A stretch of DNA of 64,000 nucleotides from Candidatus Desulforudis audaxviator MP104C (GCF_000018425.1 NC_010424.1:1054001-1118000), one strand, 5' to 3'; positions 1 through 9,755 are shown, numbered from the stretch's first letter. Program-made: numbers and translations. Notes: a model not told the origin generated them from the letters alone.

Positions 1-540
1 CTGCCCAACACCGCGCAAATCCGTGAGTTCGCGATCCACAGGGAGCGGAAACCGGAAGCCGGGCGGGTGTGGGCCGACTTTCTGCTGGTGATATACTCCG
101 AGAAGAACCCCACCCGGGCCAGGGACTTGAGTGCGGGGGACCAGGGTTTGCGCGACAACCCGTTTGAACCGGCGGCTTCGGCCGGTATCACGGATGGTGG
201 CCTTCAGGGTTCCGGCTTTGCTGTTGATCAACCTGCCTATCCGTTCTCCGAACCGGACGTCAAGTGAATGTTCAAACCCGGCCGTTCCGGTCAGTGTCCC
301 GGCCCGGATAAAGCAGAATTCGGAATTATAAATTATAATCGGAATCAGAATACCACCAGAGCCTTTCCAGTACGGAATTCACTGAAGTGCGACAGAAGAA
401 CCGTCTCCGTGTCTCACGGAAGTGTATGGACGGTGACCAGGCTTGGCTGTAAACTGGAACCCAAACGATAATAATAGTGGCAGTTTCGAACCGGGAAGAC
501 TATCGGTGCAACGGTAATTTTTTGTCGGGAGGCTTTGCTT
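1..540. other. Left-edge region without a recognised gene
   Basis: I see no gene here that I can support. One plus frame (1-267) and one minus frame (about 379 down to 1) are both open, which is common in GC-rich DNA, and neither encodes a protein family I recognise. A short AT-rich patch at about 325-360, with directly repeated ATTATAA units, interrupts the GC-rich sequence. The last 100 bases hold the candidate promoter and the ribosome-binding site for tldD. The minus frame could be the tail of something beyond the left edge, but nothing seen proves it. Confidence 0.4.
443..472 (+). promoter_or_regulatory. Candidate sigma-A promoter upstream of tldD
   Basis: TTGGCT (443-448) and GATAAT (467-472) are separated by 18 bases and lie about 70 bases before the tldD start. 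The -10 box is good and the -35 box is weak. Assigned by eye only. Confidence 0.35.
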
Positions 541-2034
541 TTGGTTGACAAGGACTTGTTGAAAGAGACGCTCACCGTGGCCATGTCCCGGGGGGGCGAC
601 TTCGCGGACATTTTCGTGGAGTCCAGGCAGGTCACCGCCATCGGCTTGGAAGACGGCAAGGTCGAGCGGACGCAGTCGGGCACCGAGGCGGGCGCGGGCG
701 TGCGGGTGTGGTCCGGGGACGCCACGGCCTACGCCTACACGAACGAACTTGACCGGGAGGGCCTGCTGCGGGCGGCGCGCATTGCGGCTCAAGCCCTCGG
801 GAACGGGCGAAAGGACGTGACCGTAGACCTAGCTACCGCCAAGCCGCAGGTGACCTTCCGGGTGCGGGAGCTGCCCGGGGATGTCGCCGCGGAACGGAAG
901 GCGGAGATGGTGCAGGAGGCCGACCGCAGCGCCCGGGCGGTGGACACCGAACACATCAAACAAGTAATGGCCGGGTACGGGGATGTGGTTCAGGACGTGG
1001 TGATCGCAAACAGCACCGGCATGCACGTGGAAGACCGTCGCGTCCGTACCCGCTTCGTGGTTCAGGCTGTTGCCGCCGGTCACGGGGTGATCCAGACCGG
1101 CGTCGAGGCAGCGGCCGGTATTGTGGGTTTTGAACTTTTTGACACCCACGACCCCCGGCGGATGGGCGCTACGGCCGCTGAACGGGCGAAAGCGCTTTTG
1201 AGCGCTGCGCCCGCCCCCTCTGGACGCATGCCGGTGGTCCTTTCCGGAACGGCGGGGGGAACCATGGTGCATGAGGCGTGCGGCCACGGGTTGGAGGCCG
1301 ATCTGGTCCAGAAGGGGCTTTCGGTTTACGGGGGAAAAGAGGGACAGGAGGTGGCCGCGCCCACGATTACGGTGATTGATGACGCCACGCTGGCGGACCG
1401 GTACGGCTCGTATGCGTTTGATGACGAAGGGGTGCCGGCCCGGCCGGTGACCCTTATCCGGGAAGGCGTCCTCGAAGATTACCTCTATGACCGGTTATCG
1501 GCCAAAAAGAACGGGCGGGAGTCAAACGGGCACGGGCGCCGGGAATCTTACCAGCACCGGCCGATCCCCAGGATGGCCAACACCTATATCGCCGCGGGAA
1601 AGGATTCCCCGGACGAAATCCTGCGTGAAGCCGGGAACGGGCTCCTGGTCCGGAAGATGGGGGGCGGCCAGGTGAACACGACCACCGGGGATTTCGTGTT
1701 CGAGGTGGCTGAGGGGTACTTGATTCGTGACGGGCAGATCGGGCCGATGGTCCGGGGTGCGACCCTGACCGGCAACGGTCCGGAAGTCCTGCGACGGGTG
1801 GTCATGGTCGGTTCCGACCTGGGGTTCACTATCGGGACCTGCGGCAAGGACGGTCAAGGGGTGCCGGTGAGCGACGCCCAACCGACGATGCTGGTGGGCA
1901 GAAACCGCAAAGACTCCCCGATAGTGGTGGGCGGCACCCGGCAGATGGGGGATGGCCCCGAGGTGCGGGCGGTCAGGGGGCTTGTGGACGAGGAGTTTTC
2001 CGGTTGGCGTCCGAGGCGGATTCGCCGGCTCTAG
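541..2034 (+). CDS. tldD: TldD-type metalloprotease subunit
   Basis: TldD-family zinc protease, the catalytic partner of a TldD/TldE heterodimer that trims peptides; in other bacteria the pair matures ribosomal or secreted peptides and helps degrade unfolded substrates. The protein is 497 residues, normal for the family. It carries the family's HExxxH zinc motif at about H244-H249 (HEACGH), followed by GLEAD. The Gly-rich C-terminal half (MGGGQVNTTTGDF, FTIGTCGKDGQG) is typical. I prefer the TTG at 541 because GGGAGG at 527-532 lies 8 bases upstream; an in-frame TTG at 535 would be too close. The partner tldE follows after about 300 bases. The physiological substrate cannot be told from the window. 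Confidence 0.93.
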   Translation: MVDKDLLKETLTVAMSRGGDFADIFVESRQVTAIGLEDGKVERTQSGTEAGAGVRVWSGDATAYAYTNELDREGLLRAARIAAQALGNGRKDVTVDLATAKPQVTFRVRELPGDVAAERKAEMVQEADRSARAVDTEHIKQVMAGYGDVVQDVVIANSTGMHVEDRRVRTRFVVQAVAAGHGVIQTGVEAAAGIVGFELFDTHDPRRMGATAAERAKALLSAAPAPSGRMPVVLSGTAGGTMVHEACGHGLEADLVQKGLSVYGGKEGQEVAAPTITVIDDATLADRYGSYAFDDEGVPARPVTLIREGVLEDYLYDRLSAKKNGRESNGHGRRESYQHRPIPRMANTYIAAGKDSPDEILREAGNGLLVRKMGGGQVNTTTGDFVFEVAEGYLIRDGQIGPMVRGATLTGNGPEVLRRVVMVGSDLGFTIGTCGKDGQGVPVSDAQPTMLVGRNRKDSPIVVGGTRQMGDGPEVRAVRGLVDEEFSGWRPRRIRRL

Positions 2035-2330
2035 TGAAGAGCAAATGCTGTTGATAGCAGGAACAGGGAACAGGGTTGGGGAAATCCCCGTTTCGGATCA
2101 GCCTCTGGACCCGGGTTTGTGCATCGCCACGCCCGCAAAGAAGAAAAGAAAAATTCAAAATTGGACACTGAACGGGGTGAGCCCGTTCTTTTTATGCGGA
2201 TCAAATGGCAGGGTTTTAGGCGGGCGGCGGCGAACGCATTTTATATGCGCTACCGGGGAGAAATACTTATTGTACAATTCGGGGATGCTCACAAAACAGG
2301 GTCAAAACAGAAGGGAAGCTATGTTGCCCG

Positions 2331-3674
2331 ATGTCGGACACTGATTTTCTGGCCACCGCTGCCGGCGCCGTGGAAGCGGCGCTCGGGGCGGGTGCCGATG
2401 CAGCCGAAGCTTACTTGACGAGCGGCACCAGTATTGAGATCGAGGTCCGGGACGGCCGAGTTGAAACCACCAAGAGTGCGGCCGAAAAGGGGTTGGGACT
2501 GCGGGTTTTCCGGGGCCGCCGGTTCGGGTACGCCTATACCACTGACTTATCGCCCGGAGGGTTGAAGGAGATGGCCCGCCGGGCAGTGGCATGCGCCGCC
2601 CTGACCGCCGAGGACGAATTCCACCGTCTGCCTGATCCGGTCCCGGCATACCCGGAGGTCGATATCTTCGACCCCCGGCTGCCGGAGAAGAAAATTGACG
2701 AGAAGATTGAACTCGCCCGGCGGATGGAGGAAGTGGCGCGTGCCTACGATCCCCGGGTGACCATTGTAGAGAGTGCGACCTACCAGGATGGCCTGGTCGA
2801 GGTTGGGATTGTCAGCAGCGCGAACGTGTCCGCCTACTACCGGGGGTCGGCGTGCGGGCTGTACATCGCGCTGACCGCCCGGGAAGGTGAGGATCACCAG
2901 ACGGGTTTCGCCCTGGACTTCAAACCCCGCTTTGCCGATCTGAACCCGGAAGAGGTGGGCCGGGAAGCCGCCCAACGGGCGGTGCGCATGCTTGGGGCGC
3001 GCTCCCAGGCGGGAATGCAAGTGCCGGTGGTTTTCGACCCCTACGTGATGGTCAGTCTCCTGGGGGTACTGGCCCCGGCTCTGACGGCCGAGGCGGTCCA
3101 GAAGGGCCGTTCGCTGCTTGCGGGTCGCGTAGGCGAAGCGGTGGCCTCCGAACACGTGACCATTGTCGACGACGGCACCCTTGAGGGTGGAGTGCGGTCG
3201 GCACCGTTTGACGGGGAAGGAGTCCCCTCGTCCCGTTCGGTCCTGATCGAAAAGGGACTCCTGCAGGGATACCTTTATAACACCTACACGGCGGCGAAGG
3301 ACGGGGTGAGTTCCACCGGCAACGGGGTGCGATCGTCTTATAAAGGCGTGCCCGAGGTGGGCACCACGAATTTCTTCCTGGCCCCGGGAGAGAAGAGCCC
3401 GGAGGAACTGATCGGTGAGATTGATACGGGCTTCTACGTGGGTGAGGTAATGGGCATGCACACCGCCAATCCGATTTCCGGAGATTTCTCGGTGGGTGCC
3501 ACCGGACTCTGGATCGAAAACGGCCGGTTGGTTCGTCCGGTTCGGGGACTGGCGATCGCCGGGAACATCGGGGAGTTGCTGAAGGCAGTGGACGCGGTCG
3601 GAAAAGACCTGCGCTTCTTTGGGGGCAAGGGAGCGCCGACGGTGCGCATCAGCAGGCTTTCCGTCAGTGGTTGA
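2331..3674 (+). CDS. tldE: TldE/PmbA-type partner of TldD
   Basis: PmbA/TldE family, 447 residues, the non-catalytic partner that forms the closed proteolytic chamber with TldD. As expected for TldE it shares the overall TldD fold, with the [17 protein letters not shown] N-terminal region and a C-terminal [17 protein letters not shown] segment, but lacks the HExxxH zinc motif. The start is ATG 2331; the only purine-rich stretch (AAGGGA, 2311-2316) lies 14 bases upstream, so the start is less certain than the identity. The 296-base gap after tldD contains no recognisable gene. A TACAAT hexamer at 2273-2278 might be a -10 box, but it has no good -35 partner. aroQ begins 32 bases downstream. Confidence 0.9.
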   Translation: MSDTDFLATAAGAVEAALGAGADAAEAYLTSGTSIEIEVRDGRVETTKSAAEKGLGLRVFRGRRFGYAYTTDLSPGGLKEMARRAVACAALTAEDEFHRLPDPVPAYPEVDIFDPRLPEKKIDEKIELARRMEEVARAYDPRVTIVESATYQDGLVEVGIVSSANVSAYYRGSACGLYIALTAREGEDHQTGFALDFKPRFADLNPEEVGREAAQRAVRMLGARSQAGMQVPVVFDPYVMVSLLGVLAPALTAEAVQKGRSLLAGRVGEAVASEHVTIVDDGTLEGGVRSAPFDGEGVPSSRSVLIEKGLLQGYLYNTYTAAKDGVSSTGNGVRSSYKGVPEVGTTNFFLAPGEKSPEELIGEIDTGFYVGEVMGMHTANPISGDFSVGATGLWIENGRLVRPVRGLAIAGNIGELLKAVDAVGKDLRFFGGKGAPTVRISRLSVSG

Positions 3675-3706
3675 GCAAGACGTTTGGGGGGAAGGGGTGT
3701 AGTCCG

Positions 3707-4159
3707 TTGCGCGTACTGGTGCTGCACGGCCCGAATCTGAATCTCCTGGGCCGGCGGGAGACCGGGATCTACGGTAATGAGACCCTGGCGGACATCGACG
3801 CCCGGTTGCAGGAACTGGCGTCCGAACTGGGCGTGGACCTCGAGTGCTTCCAGTCCAACTCGGAGGCGGCGTTGATCGAGCGCCTGCACGGCGCTCCCGG
3901 CACCGTGGACGCGGTGGTGTTCAATCCCGCGGGCTTCACCCACTACAGCATCGCCCTGCGGGACGCGGTGGCGGCGGTGGGCCTGCCGGTGGTGGAGGTG
4001 CACCTGACCAACATTCACGCCCGGGAGGAGTTTCGCCACCGGTCGGTGATTGCTCCGGTCGCGGCGGGACAAATCAGCGGTTTCGGAACGGCGGGTTACC
4101 TGCTGGGACTGCGGGCGGCCGTCGAACTGGTTTCGCGTGGGAAAATGAGTCGTGCTTAA
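3707..4159 (+). CDS. aroQ: 3-dehydroquinate dehydratase, type II
   Basis: Type II dehydroquinase, which converts 3-dehydroquinate to 3-dehydroshikimate in the shikimate pathway. The 150-residue length matches the small dodecameric family. Visible motifs are [13 protein letters not shown] at the N terminus with the following catalytic Tyr (GIYG), the [10 protein letters not shown] segment, and [17 protein letters not shown] containing the conserved catalytic His and substrate-binding Arg. I chose TTG 3707, because a strong GGGGGGAAGGGG sits about 9 bases upstream and known AroQ proteins begin right at this beta strand. The open frame runs further upstream to 3671, but that extension has no family match. 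It overlaps the next gene by 8 bases, so the two are probably translationally coupled. Confidence 0.95.
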   Translation: MRVLVLHGPNLNLLGRRETGIYGNETLADIDARLQELASELGVDLECFQSNSEAALIERLHGAPGTVDAVVFNPAGFTHYSIALRDAVAAVGLPVVEVHLTNIHAREEFRHRSVIAPVAAGQISGFGTAGYLLGLRAAVELVSRGKMSRA

Positions 4160-5225
4160 GCGGGTGGAACGCGTAAAACAGTTGATCAGCAAGTCCGGGT
4201 TGGACGCCCTGATCGTCACCGGACGGGACAATGTCCGCTACTTGAGCGGTTTCACCGGTTCCGCCGGGGTACTGCTGGTCAGCGCCGAAAAAGCTTTGCT
4301 GTTCACCGATTCGAGATACGTCACGCAAGCCGCTGAAGAGGCGTACGCTTTTGAGATCATGGAGATCGAAAAAACGTGGCCGGAGCATCTAGCCGAAATC
4401 TTGTCGGAGCACCGGGACATGGCCGTGGGGTTTGAGAGCGAGCATGTCACCCACCAGCAGTTCCTGCGGATGGCGGAGGTCCTGGCGGCCGTGGAGCTTA
4501 AGCCGGTGAAGGATATGGTCGAGGGCTTGCGAGCGGTAAAGGAAGAACCCGAGATCGAGAAGATCCGGCGGGCGGTCAGCTTGGTGGATGAAGCCTTCGC
4601 CGAGATTCTGGATTACATCGAGGCGGGCCGGTCGGAGCGCGAGATCGCCCTGGAACTGGAGTTTCACCTGCGGCACCGCGGAGCGGAACGGATAGCCTTC
4701 GAGACAATTGTGGCTTCCGGGGCCCGCGCGGCGCTGCCGCACGGGGCGGCATCGGGGAAACTGCTGGAGCACGGTGACCTGGTGGTGATGGACTTCGGGG
4801 CGGTCTGTAACGGCTACTGCTCTGATTTCACCCGCACCGTGCTGGTCGGAGGCGCGCCCGAGCCCTGGCAGGAGGAGATCTTCGAGGTTGTGCTTGAGGC
4901 ACAGGGGGCCGGTATCGCTGCGGTACGGGCCGGCGTTCCGGCGAGCGAGGTGGACCGCGTGGTCCGGGAAGTGATCGCCGGCCGCGGCTACGGAGATTAT
5001 TTTGGGCACGGTTCCGGGCACGGGCTGGGGCTGCAGGTTCACGAACTGCCACGCCTGGACCGGTTCAGTACGGAGACCCTAGAAGCCGGCATGGTGGTCA
5101 CGGTTGAACCGGGCATCTACCTGCCCGGGCGGGGCGGCGTGCGCATCGAGGACGTGGTGGTGGTCCGGGAGAATGGTGCCGAGGTCCTGACCGGCACCGC
5201 CAAGGACCGATTGTTTAGCGTCTAG
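4152..5225 (+). CDS. Xaa-Pro aminopeptidase-like M24 peptidase
   Basis: M24 family metallopeptidase that removes N-terminal residues preceding proline, 357 residues. It has an N-terminal creatinase-like domain (about 1-125) and a C-terminal pita-bread domain. The dinuclear metal ligands are visible as the MDFGA and SDFTRTV aspartates, the His of GHGSGHGLG, the Glu of VEPGIYL and the Glu of GVRIEDV. It begins with GTG 4152 inside the end of aroQ and is followed 26 bases later by efp. The order aroQ - M24 peptidase (YqhT/PepQ-like) - efp is common in spore-forming Firmicutes. Exact substrate preference (prolidase versus aminopeptidase P) is not resolved. Confidence 0.9.
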   Translation: MLKRVERVKQLISKSGLDALIVTGRDNVRYLSGFTGSAGVLLVSAEKALLFTDSRYVTQAAEEAYAFEIMEIEKTWPEHLAEILSEHRDMAVGFESEHVTHQQFLRMAEVLAAVELKPVKDMVEGLRAVKEEPEIEKIRRAVSLVDEAFAEILDYIEAGRSEREIALELEFHLRHRGAERIAFETIVASGARAALPHGAASGKLLEHGDLVVMDFGAVCNGYCSDFTRTVLVGGAPEPWQEEIFEVVLEAQGAGIAAVRAGVPASEVDRVVREVIAGRGYGDYFGHGSGHGLGLQVHELPRLDRFSTETLEAGMVVTVEPGIYLPGRGGVRIEDVVVVRENGAEVLTGTAKDRLFSV

Positions 5226-5251
5226 GATACATTTTCGGAGGAGGCGGTAGT

Positions 5252-5809
5252 TTGATCTCCACTAACGAATTTCGCACCGGTCTGACCGTGGAAGTCGACG
5301 GGGACCCGTGCCAGGTCATCGAGTTCATGCACGTGAAACCGGGCAAAGGCTCGCCTTTTGTCCGGGCCAAGCTCAAGAACCTGCGCACCGGGGCCATCGC
5401 CGAGCGGACCTTCAACGCCGGGGAGAAACTCCCCCGGGCGATTCTGGAGCGCAAGGAGATGCAGTACCTCTACAATGACGGCGCAAACTACTATCTGATG
5501 GACAACGAAACCTACGACCAGGTGGGATTGAGCGCCGGTCAATTGGGGGACGGCGTGAAGTACCTGAAGGAAAACATGATCATCAACGTGGTCTACCACC
5601 GGGGCCAGGTCCTGGGCGTTGACCTGCCCAATACCGTCGAACTCACCGTAATTGAAACCACCCCGGGCATCAGGGGCGATACGGCTTCCGGCGGTTCGAA
5701 ACCGGCCGTTCTGGAGACCGGCGTGGTGCTCCAGGTGCCCCTGTTCGTGGAGGAAGGGGACGTAATCCAGGTGGATACTCGTTCCGGCGCCTACATAAAA
5801 CGAGCCTGA
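5252..5809 (+). CDS. efp: Elongation factor P
   Basis: Translation factor EF-P, which binds ribosomes stalled at polyproline stretches. The length of 185 residues and the three-domain beta-barrel pattern are standard: N-terminal KOW-like domain ([17 protein letters not shown]), central OB domain, and the C-terminal signature [11 protein letters not shown]. The loop carrying the modifiable residue reads [11 protein letters not shown], with Lys at the tip, so modification there is possible. The start is TTG 5252, preceded by a strong GGAGGAGG at about 5238-5245. An inverted repeat lies shortly downstream (5859-5879). Confidence 0.97.
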   Translation: MISTNEFRTGLTVEVDGDPCQVIEFMHVKPGKGSPFVRAKLKNLRTGAIAERTFNAGEKLPRAILERKEMQYLYNDGANYYLMDNETYDQVGLSAGQLGDGVKYLKENMIINVVYHRGQVLGVDLPNTVELTVIETTPGIRGDTASGGSKPAVLETGVVLQVPLFVEEGDVIQVDTRSGAYIKRA

Positions 5810-5858
5810 TGTTTAAAAATCCCCTTTACGGACGCATACTAGAAGAATCTTGGAAACC

Positions 5859-5879
5859 GGAGACCGGGCAGCGGTCTCC
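5859..5879 (+). terminator. Hairpin between efp and the next gene
   Basis: Inverted repeat GGAGACC (5859-5865) / GGTCTCC (5873-5879) with a 7-base loop. There is no T run after it, so it may be an RNA-processing or attenuation hairpin rather than a true intrinsic terminator. Confidence 0.4.
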
Positions 5880-5902
5880 CAGGAGAAGGGGGTTGGCTTT
5901 GA

Positions 5903-6325
5903 ATGACAAGACTTAAGGCCCGTGTGGCCTACTTGCAGGGCCTCGCCGCAGGCCTGGAAATGCCGGCCGATTCCAAAGAGGCCCGGCTCCTGGAGGGAAT
6001 CGTTGAAATCCTGGGTGAGTTTGCGGAGACGGTGGATGATCTCGAAGTGTCCCAGGAGCGGCTGGAGGATTACCTGGAGAGCATTGACGAAGATCTTTAC
6101 GGACTGGAGAGAGACATCTATCCCGACGAGGACGAGCATGGCATTGACACCCAGTACCTGGACGTCGTATGCCCGGAGTGCGAAGAGACGGTCGGTCTGG
6201 ATGACCGTCTGGCCGAGGACGGCGGCATTTCGATGGTCAATTGTCCCCACTGCGAGGGTGAGATTTCCGTGAAGCACAACCCGGGGCGTATGGACGCCCC
6301 CGACAACAGAAACGAAACCCACTAG
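5903..6325 (+). CDS. Small zinc-ribbon protein of the CD1247 type
   Basis: A 140-residue acidic protein with an N-terminal helical, probably coiled-coil half (about 1-75; LEGIVEILGEFAETVDDLE pattern) and a C-terminal zinc ribbon made of VCPECEE and NCPHCEG (CxxC...CxxC). I recognise it as the conserved hypothetical that often sits between efp and the spoIIIA operon in clostridia; no function is established that I know of. The start ATG 5903 follows AGGAGAAGGGGG at 5881-5892. It ends just before a strong terminator, so it is the last gene of the tldD-efp group. Confidence 0.7.
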   Translation: MTRLKARVAYLQGLAAGLEMPADSKEARLLEGIVEILGEFAETVDDLEVSQERLEDYLESIDEDLYGLERDIYPDEDEHGIDTQYLDVVCPECEETVGLDDRLAEDGGISMVNCPHCEGEISVKHNPGRMDAPDNRNETH

Positions 6326-6352
6326 GACACCCGGCCATAACCCGAAAGGTTC

Positions 6353-6388
6353 AAAAGAGCGGCGCTCTTCACGAGCGCCGCTCTTTTT
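6353..6388 (+). terminator. Strong intrinsic terminator before spoIIIA
   Basis: A GC-rich stem AGAGCGGCGCTC / GAGCGCCGCTCT with a 5-base loop (6368-6372), followed by TTTTT. It separates the vegetative group from the sporulation operon. Confidence 0.9.
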
Positions 6389-6417
6389 GGTCTAGAGCGG
6401 GTCGTGCGGCATACCTA
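6389..6417 (+). promoter_or_regulatory. Candidate sigma-E promoter of the spoIIIA operon
   Basis: CATACCTA at 6410-6417 resembles the sigma-E -10 box (CATACANT). GGTCTAGA at 6389-6396 sits 13 bases upstream at about the place of the -35 box, but matches it poorly. The position between the terminator and spoIIIAA, and the known sigma-E control of spoIIIA in Bacillus, support the idea. Confidence 0.4.
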
Positions 6418-6439
6418 TGTAACCAGGAGGGGACAAACC

Positions 6440-7441
6440 GTGATGCCTGCAAGTCAGTCTGGCGGCCGAACGCACGGGGATGTTTTGGGCTACTTCCCGG
6501 CCCTTCTCCGGAGCATACTTGAGCGGCTGCCCCCGTCCCTCTGGTCAGAACTGGAGGAAATCCGGCTCAGGGTTGGAAAACCCCTGGTTCTGGGCAGCGC
6601 CCGCGGTGAAATCATGGTGGGGGCCGACGGCCGGGCCGTAGCCGAACCGCATCAGGCCTACCGGGTGGGGGAAGACGATGTGGCCCGGACGGTCGAGTTG
6701 GTGACCGGTTCCTCGCTGTACGCGGTGGAAGACGAACTCCGTCAGGGGTTTGTCACCGTTCCGGGAGGGCATCGGGTTGGGCTGGCGGGCCGGGTGGTCA
6801 CCGACGGGGGTGCGGTGCGGACCATGAAACATCTCTCTGGGGTGAACTTCCGGATCAGCCGGGAGGTACCGGGGGCTGCGGACCGGGTGTTGCCCTGGCT
6901 GGTGCACGGTTCGCGGGCAACTTACAACACTCTGATCATTTCCCCGCCGGGCTGCGGCAAAACCACCCTGTTGCGGGACCTGGTGCGCCAGTTTTCCGCC
7001 GGGGTCCCCCGGCTCGGGTTCGCTGGCCTGACGGTGGGGGTGGTTGACGAGCGTTCGGAAATCGCCGGCTGTTACCGGGGCGTTCCTCAATTGGATGTCG
7101 GCCCCCGCACCGATGTTCTGGACGGCTGCCCCAAAGCGGAGGGGATGATGATGCTGCTCCGGGCGTTTTCCCCGGACGTGATCGCGACTGATGAGATCGG
7201 GCGGCGCGAGGATGTGACGGCGCTTGAGGAAATGCTGAACGCGGGCGTGAAGATTCTGGCCACCGCTCACGCCGCGTCGCTGGACGAGTTGCGGGGCCGG
7301 CCGGTGCTGCGCTACATCCTGCGCCGACGCATCATCGAGCGGTTCGTGATTCTGGAGTACGCGCGCGGCCCGGGAGCACTGAAGGCGATCATCGACGGGC
7401 ACACGCAGCGACCCATGGGGGTGTCCGCATGTTCAAGCTAG
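6440..7441 (+). CDS. spoIIIAA: Stage III sporulation protein AA (ATPase)
   Basis: Cytoplasmic secretion-type ATPase of the SpoIIIA-SpoIIQ channel that connects the mother cell to the forespore; it is thought to energise assembly or transport. The protein has about 333 residues. It carries Walker A (ISPPGCGKTTLL), a Walker B-like segment (VIATDEIGRRED) and the family segments VDERSEIAG and ATAHA. GTG 6440 and ATG 6443 are both in frame behind AGGAGGGG (6425-6432); spacing slightly favours 6440. It is the first gene of the eight-gene operon and overlaps spoIIIAB by 13 bases. Confidence 0.96.
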   Translation: MMPASQSGGRTHGDVLGYFPALLRSILERLPPSLWSELEEIRLRVGKPLVLGSARGEIMVGADGRAVAEPHQAYRVGEDDVARTVELVTGSSLYAVEDELRQGFVTVPGGHRVGLAGRVVTDGGAVRTMKHLSGVNFRISREVPGAADRVLPWLVHGSRATYNTLIISPPGCGKTTLLRDLVRQFSAGVPRLGFAGLTVGVVDERSEIAGCYRGVPQLDVGPRTDVLDGCPKAEGMMMLLRAFSPDVIATDEIGRREDVTALEEMLNAGVKILATAHAASLDELRGRPVLRYILRRRIIERFVILEYARGPGALKAIIDGHTQRPMGVSACSS

Positions 7442-7947
7442 CCGGGGCGGTGATCTTGATCGGCTCGGCCGGGGCCCTGGGATTGCTGGTGGCCCGGGGT
7501 TACGCGCGCCGCCCGCACGAACTGCGGGCCATGCACTCCGCCCTGAACCTGCTGGAGACCGAGATCGTTTACGCGGCCGCCCCATTGGCCGAAGCCCTGG
7601 AACAGGTCGGCAGCCGGGCGGAAAAGTGCGTATCCGGATTGTTTATCCGGGCCCAGGCCGAGCTGGCCGCCGGAGCGGGCACCACGGCGCAGGAGGCCTG
7701 GGAGTGGGCGCTGGCGCAGTACCAGCCGGACTCGTATCTCCGGCCTGAGGACCTGGCGGTCCTGGAGGGGGTGGGGAAGGTGCTTGGCACCTCCGACCGT
7801 CAGGATCAGGCCCGGCACCTGCGAGTGGCGCGCGAACGGCTCCAGGCGCAGATCCTGAAGGCCGAGGACGAGGCCCGGCGCAACGTCAGGCTGTGGAGGT
7901 ACCTGGGGTTCTTTGCCGGCTGTGCGGTAGTGTTGATTCTAGTCTGA
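7429..7947 (+). CDS. spoIIIAB: Stage III sporulation protein AB
   Basis: Membrane protein of the SpoIIIA complex, resembling a GspF-like platform half, 172 residues. It has an N-terminal transmembrane segment (about 4-22, LAGAVILIGSAGALGLLVA), a helical domain with the ELRAMHSALNLLETEI pattern typical of the family, and a C-terminal transmembrane helix (YLGFFAGCAVVLILV). ATG 7429 lies inside the end of spoIIIAA, consistent with translational coupling. spoIIIAC follows 11 bases later. Confidence 0.93.
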   Translation: MFKLAGAVILIGSAGALGLLVARGYARRPHELRAMHSALNLLETEIVYAAAPLAEALEQVGSRAEKCVSGLFIRAQAELAAGAGTTAQEAWEWALAQYQPDSYLRPEDLAVLEGVGKVLGTSDRQDQARHLRVARERLQAQILKAEDEARRNVRLWRYLGFFAGCAVVLILV

Positions 7948-7958
7948 GGAGGGGGAGC

Positions 7959-8162
7959 GTGAACGTAAGCATCGACCTGATCTTCAAGATTGCCGGAGTC
8001 GGCCTTCTCACCGCGGTACTCCATTCGTTGCTGAAGCATGCCGGCAAGGAAGACCAGGCCCACCTGGCCACCTTGGCCGGGGTGGCGATTGTCCTGATGT
8101 GGGTGATTGAATTGCTCGGCAACCTTTTTGCCCAGGTGAAGACGGTATTCCGGTTGTTCTAG
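7959..8162 (+). CDS. spoIIIAC: Stage III sporulation protein AC
   Basis: A 67-residue membrane protein with two hydrophobic helices (IDLIFKIAGVGLLTAVLHSLL and LATLAGVAIVLMWVIELLG). Length and pattern match SpoIIIAC, which with SpoIIIAD contributes to the mother-cell side of the channel. GTG 7959 lies about 5 bases after the GAGGAGGGGG stretch. The frame is open further upstream, but that part is a shadow of spoIIIAB. Confidence 0.93.
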   Translation: MNVSIDLIFKIAGVGLLTAVLHSLLKHAGKEDQAHLATLAGVAIVLMWVIELLGNLFAQVKTVFRLF

Positions 8163-8175
8163 GCAGGTGTCGGGC

Positions 8176-8562
8176 GTGGAAATCACCCAAATTGTAGGGT
8201 TTGGCCTGGTGGCGGCCGTCCTGGTAGTCATCCTGAGACAGTACAAGCCTGAAATCGCGCTCCTGGTGAGCCTCGCCGCCGGGATTATGCTCTTTATGAT
8301 GGTCCTCGGCAAGATCGGGGCGATTGTGGAAGTGCTCAAGGACCTTTCCAACCGGGCAAACGTAAACCTTGTGTATCTGGGCGTGATTCTGAAAATCGTG
8401 GGTATCGCCTACATCGCCGATTTTGGGGCCCAACTCTGCCGGGACGCCGGTGAGGGTGCCCTGGCGGCCAAGATTGAGTTCGCGGCGAAGATCCTGATCC
8501 TGGTCCTGGCCATTCCCATTGTGATGGCCGTGTTGGACATCCTGATGAAAATACTGGGTTAG
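8176..8562 (+). CDS. spoIIIAD: Stage III sporulation protein AD
   Basis: A membrane protein of 128 residues with four predicted hydrophobic segments. Its body contains the family hallmark KIVGIAYIADFGAQLCRDAGEGALAAKIE, close to SpoIIIAD of Bacillus. I prefer GTG 8176 (protein beginning MEITQIVGFGL), because SpoIIIAD proteins start at this point; an in-frame GTG at 8167 would add three residues. It acts with SpoIIIAC in the channel and is followed directly by spoIIIAE. Confidence 0.93.
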   Translation: MEITQIVGFGLVAAVLVVILRQYKPEIALLVSLAAGIMLFMMVLGKIGAIVEVLKDLSNRANVNLVYLGVILKIVGIAYIADFGAQLCRDAGEGALAAKIEFAAKILILVLAIPIVMAVLDILMKILG

Positions 8563-9738
8563 GTGGCGGTCGGTTTGTTACGGGGTTTGTGCGTCGGTCT
8601 GCTGGTGATTTTACTGTTCGGGGTTCCCGGGCTGTGCTGGGCGCAAGCGCCGGACGCCGGCGACGATCTGTTCCACGAACTCGACCTGCGCCGGGTTGAC
8701 GAGGCGGTCGGGGTGCTGCGCGCCGAAGTCGACAACGCCCTGCCCGACCTGGACTTCAAGAGCCTGGTGGCCTCCCTGGCGCGCGGCGAACTCGGATACA
8801 CTCCAGGGAACCTGGCCGCGGCTATCTGGCGGTACTTCTTCAAGGAGGTGCTCGCCAGTGCCGCCCTGTTGGGCAAGCTGGTGGTGCTGGCCGTGATCTG
8901 CGCGGTGCTCCAGAACATTTCCGGCGCCTTTGAGAAGTCCACCACCAGCCGAATGGCGTATACCGCGGTCTACCTGGCCCTCATCACCATCGCTCTGGGG
9001 TCGTTCGTCATCGCCCTGAATACGGGCCGGGAGGCGATAGAAAACATGGTGGTATTCATGCACGCCATGCTGCCGGTGATGCTGACCTTGTTGTGCGCGG
9101 TGGGCGGGTTTGCCTCGGCGGCGCTGATCCACCCGGTGATCGTGATTGTGATGAACGCCGCGGCCAACGTGGTCAAGAACGTGGTTTTTCCCTTGATCTT
9201 CTTTTCCGCTATCCTGGGAATGATCAGTCACCTGGCCACCGGGTTCTCCCTCTCCCGGCTGGCCGATTTCCTGCGGTTTGTGGGCCTGGGAATAATGGGC
9301 GTGCTGACTACGGTCTTCCTTGGGGTATTGACCATCCAGGGAGTCGCCAGCGCGGTGACCGAGGGCATAGCCTTCCGGACGGCCAAGTACGCCTCCCAGG
9401 CCTTCCTGCCGATAGTGGGGAAAATGTTTTCGGACGCGATGGAGATGATCGTCGGGTCGTCCCTGCTGGTGAAAAACGCGGTCGGTCTGGCCGGCCTGGT
9501 GCTCATTTTCTTGATGGCGCTTTTCCCCCTGCTCAAGATTATCGTCCTGGTGTTCATCTACAAGCTGGCCGCCGCGCTCGTCCAGCCGCTGGGGGAGTCC
9601 AGGCTCTCCGAGTGCCTGAACACCTTGGGCAACAGCATTGTCGCCGTTTTCGGCGTGGTGGCCACCTGTGCGCTCCTGTTCTTCTTTGCGCTGGCCTTGA
9701 TGGCCGGGCTCGGCAACCTGACCGTTATGCTGCGGTAG
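8563..9738 (+). CDS. spoIIIAE: Stage III sporulation protein AE
   Basis: Large polytopic subunit of the SpoIIIA complex, 391 residues. It starts with a signal-like segment (about 4-26, ending PGLCWAQA), then a soluble segment with the ELGYTPGNL motif, and then about seven hydrophobic helices. The GTG start at 8563 begins one base after the spoIIIAD stop, so translation is probably coupled. Length agrees with the Bacillus protein. Confidence 0.94.
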   Translation: MAVGLLRGLCVGLLVILLFGVPGLCWAQAPDAGDDLFHELDLRRVDEAVGVLRAEVDNALPDLDFKSLVASLARGELGYTPGNLAAAIWRYFFKEVLASAALLGKLVVLAVICAVLQNISGAFEKSTTSRMAYTAVYLALITIALGSFVIALNTGREAIENMVVFMHAMLPVMLTLLCAVGGFASAALIHPVIVIVMNAAANVVKNVVFPLIFFSAILGMISHLATGFSLSRLADFLRFVGLGIMGVLTTVFLGVLTIQGVASAVTEGIAFRTAKYASQAFLPIVGKMFSDAMEMIVGSSLLVKNAVGLAGLVLIFLMALFPLLKIIVLVFIYKLAAALVQPLGESRLSECLNTLGNSIVAVFGVVATCALLFFFALALMAGLGNLTVMLR

Positions 9739-9755
9739 GAGGTGTGGTCGGCGCC

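Noticed and set aside
1-379. Overlapping plus (67-267) and minus (379-1) open frames at the left edge
   Set aside because: Both are open by GC bias. Neither shows a family motif or a good ribosome-binding site.
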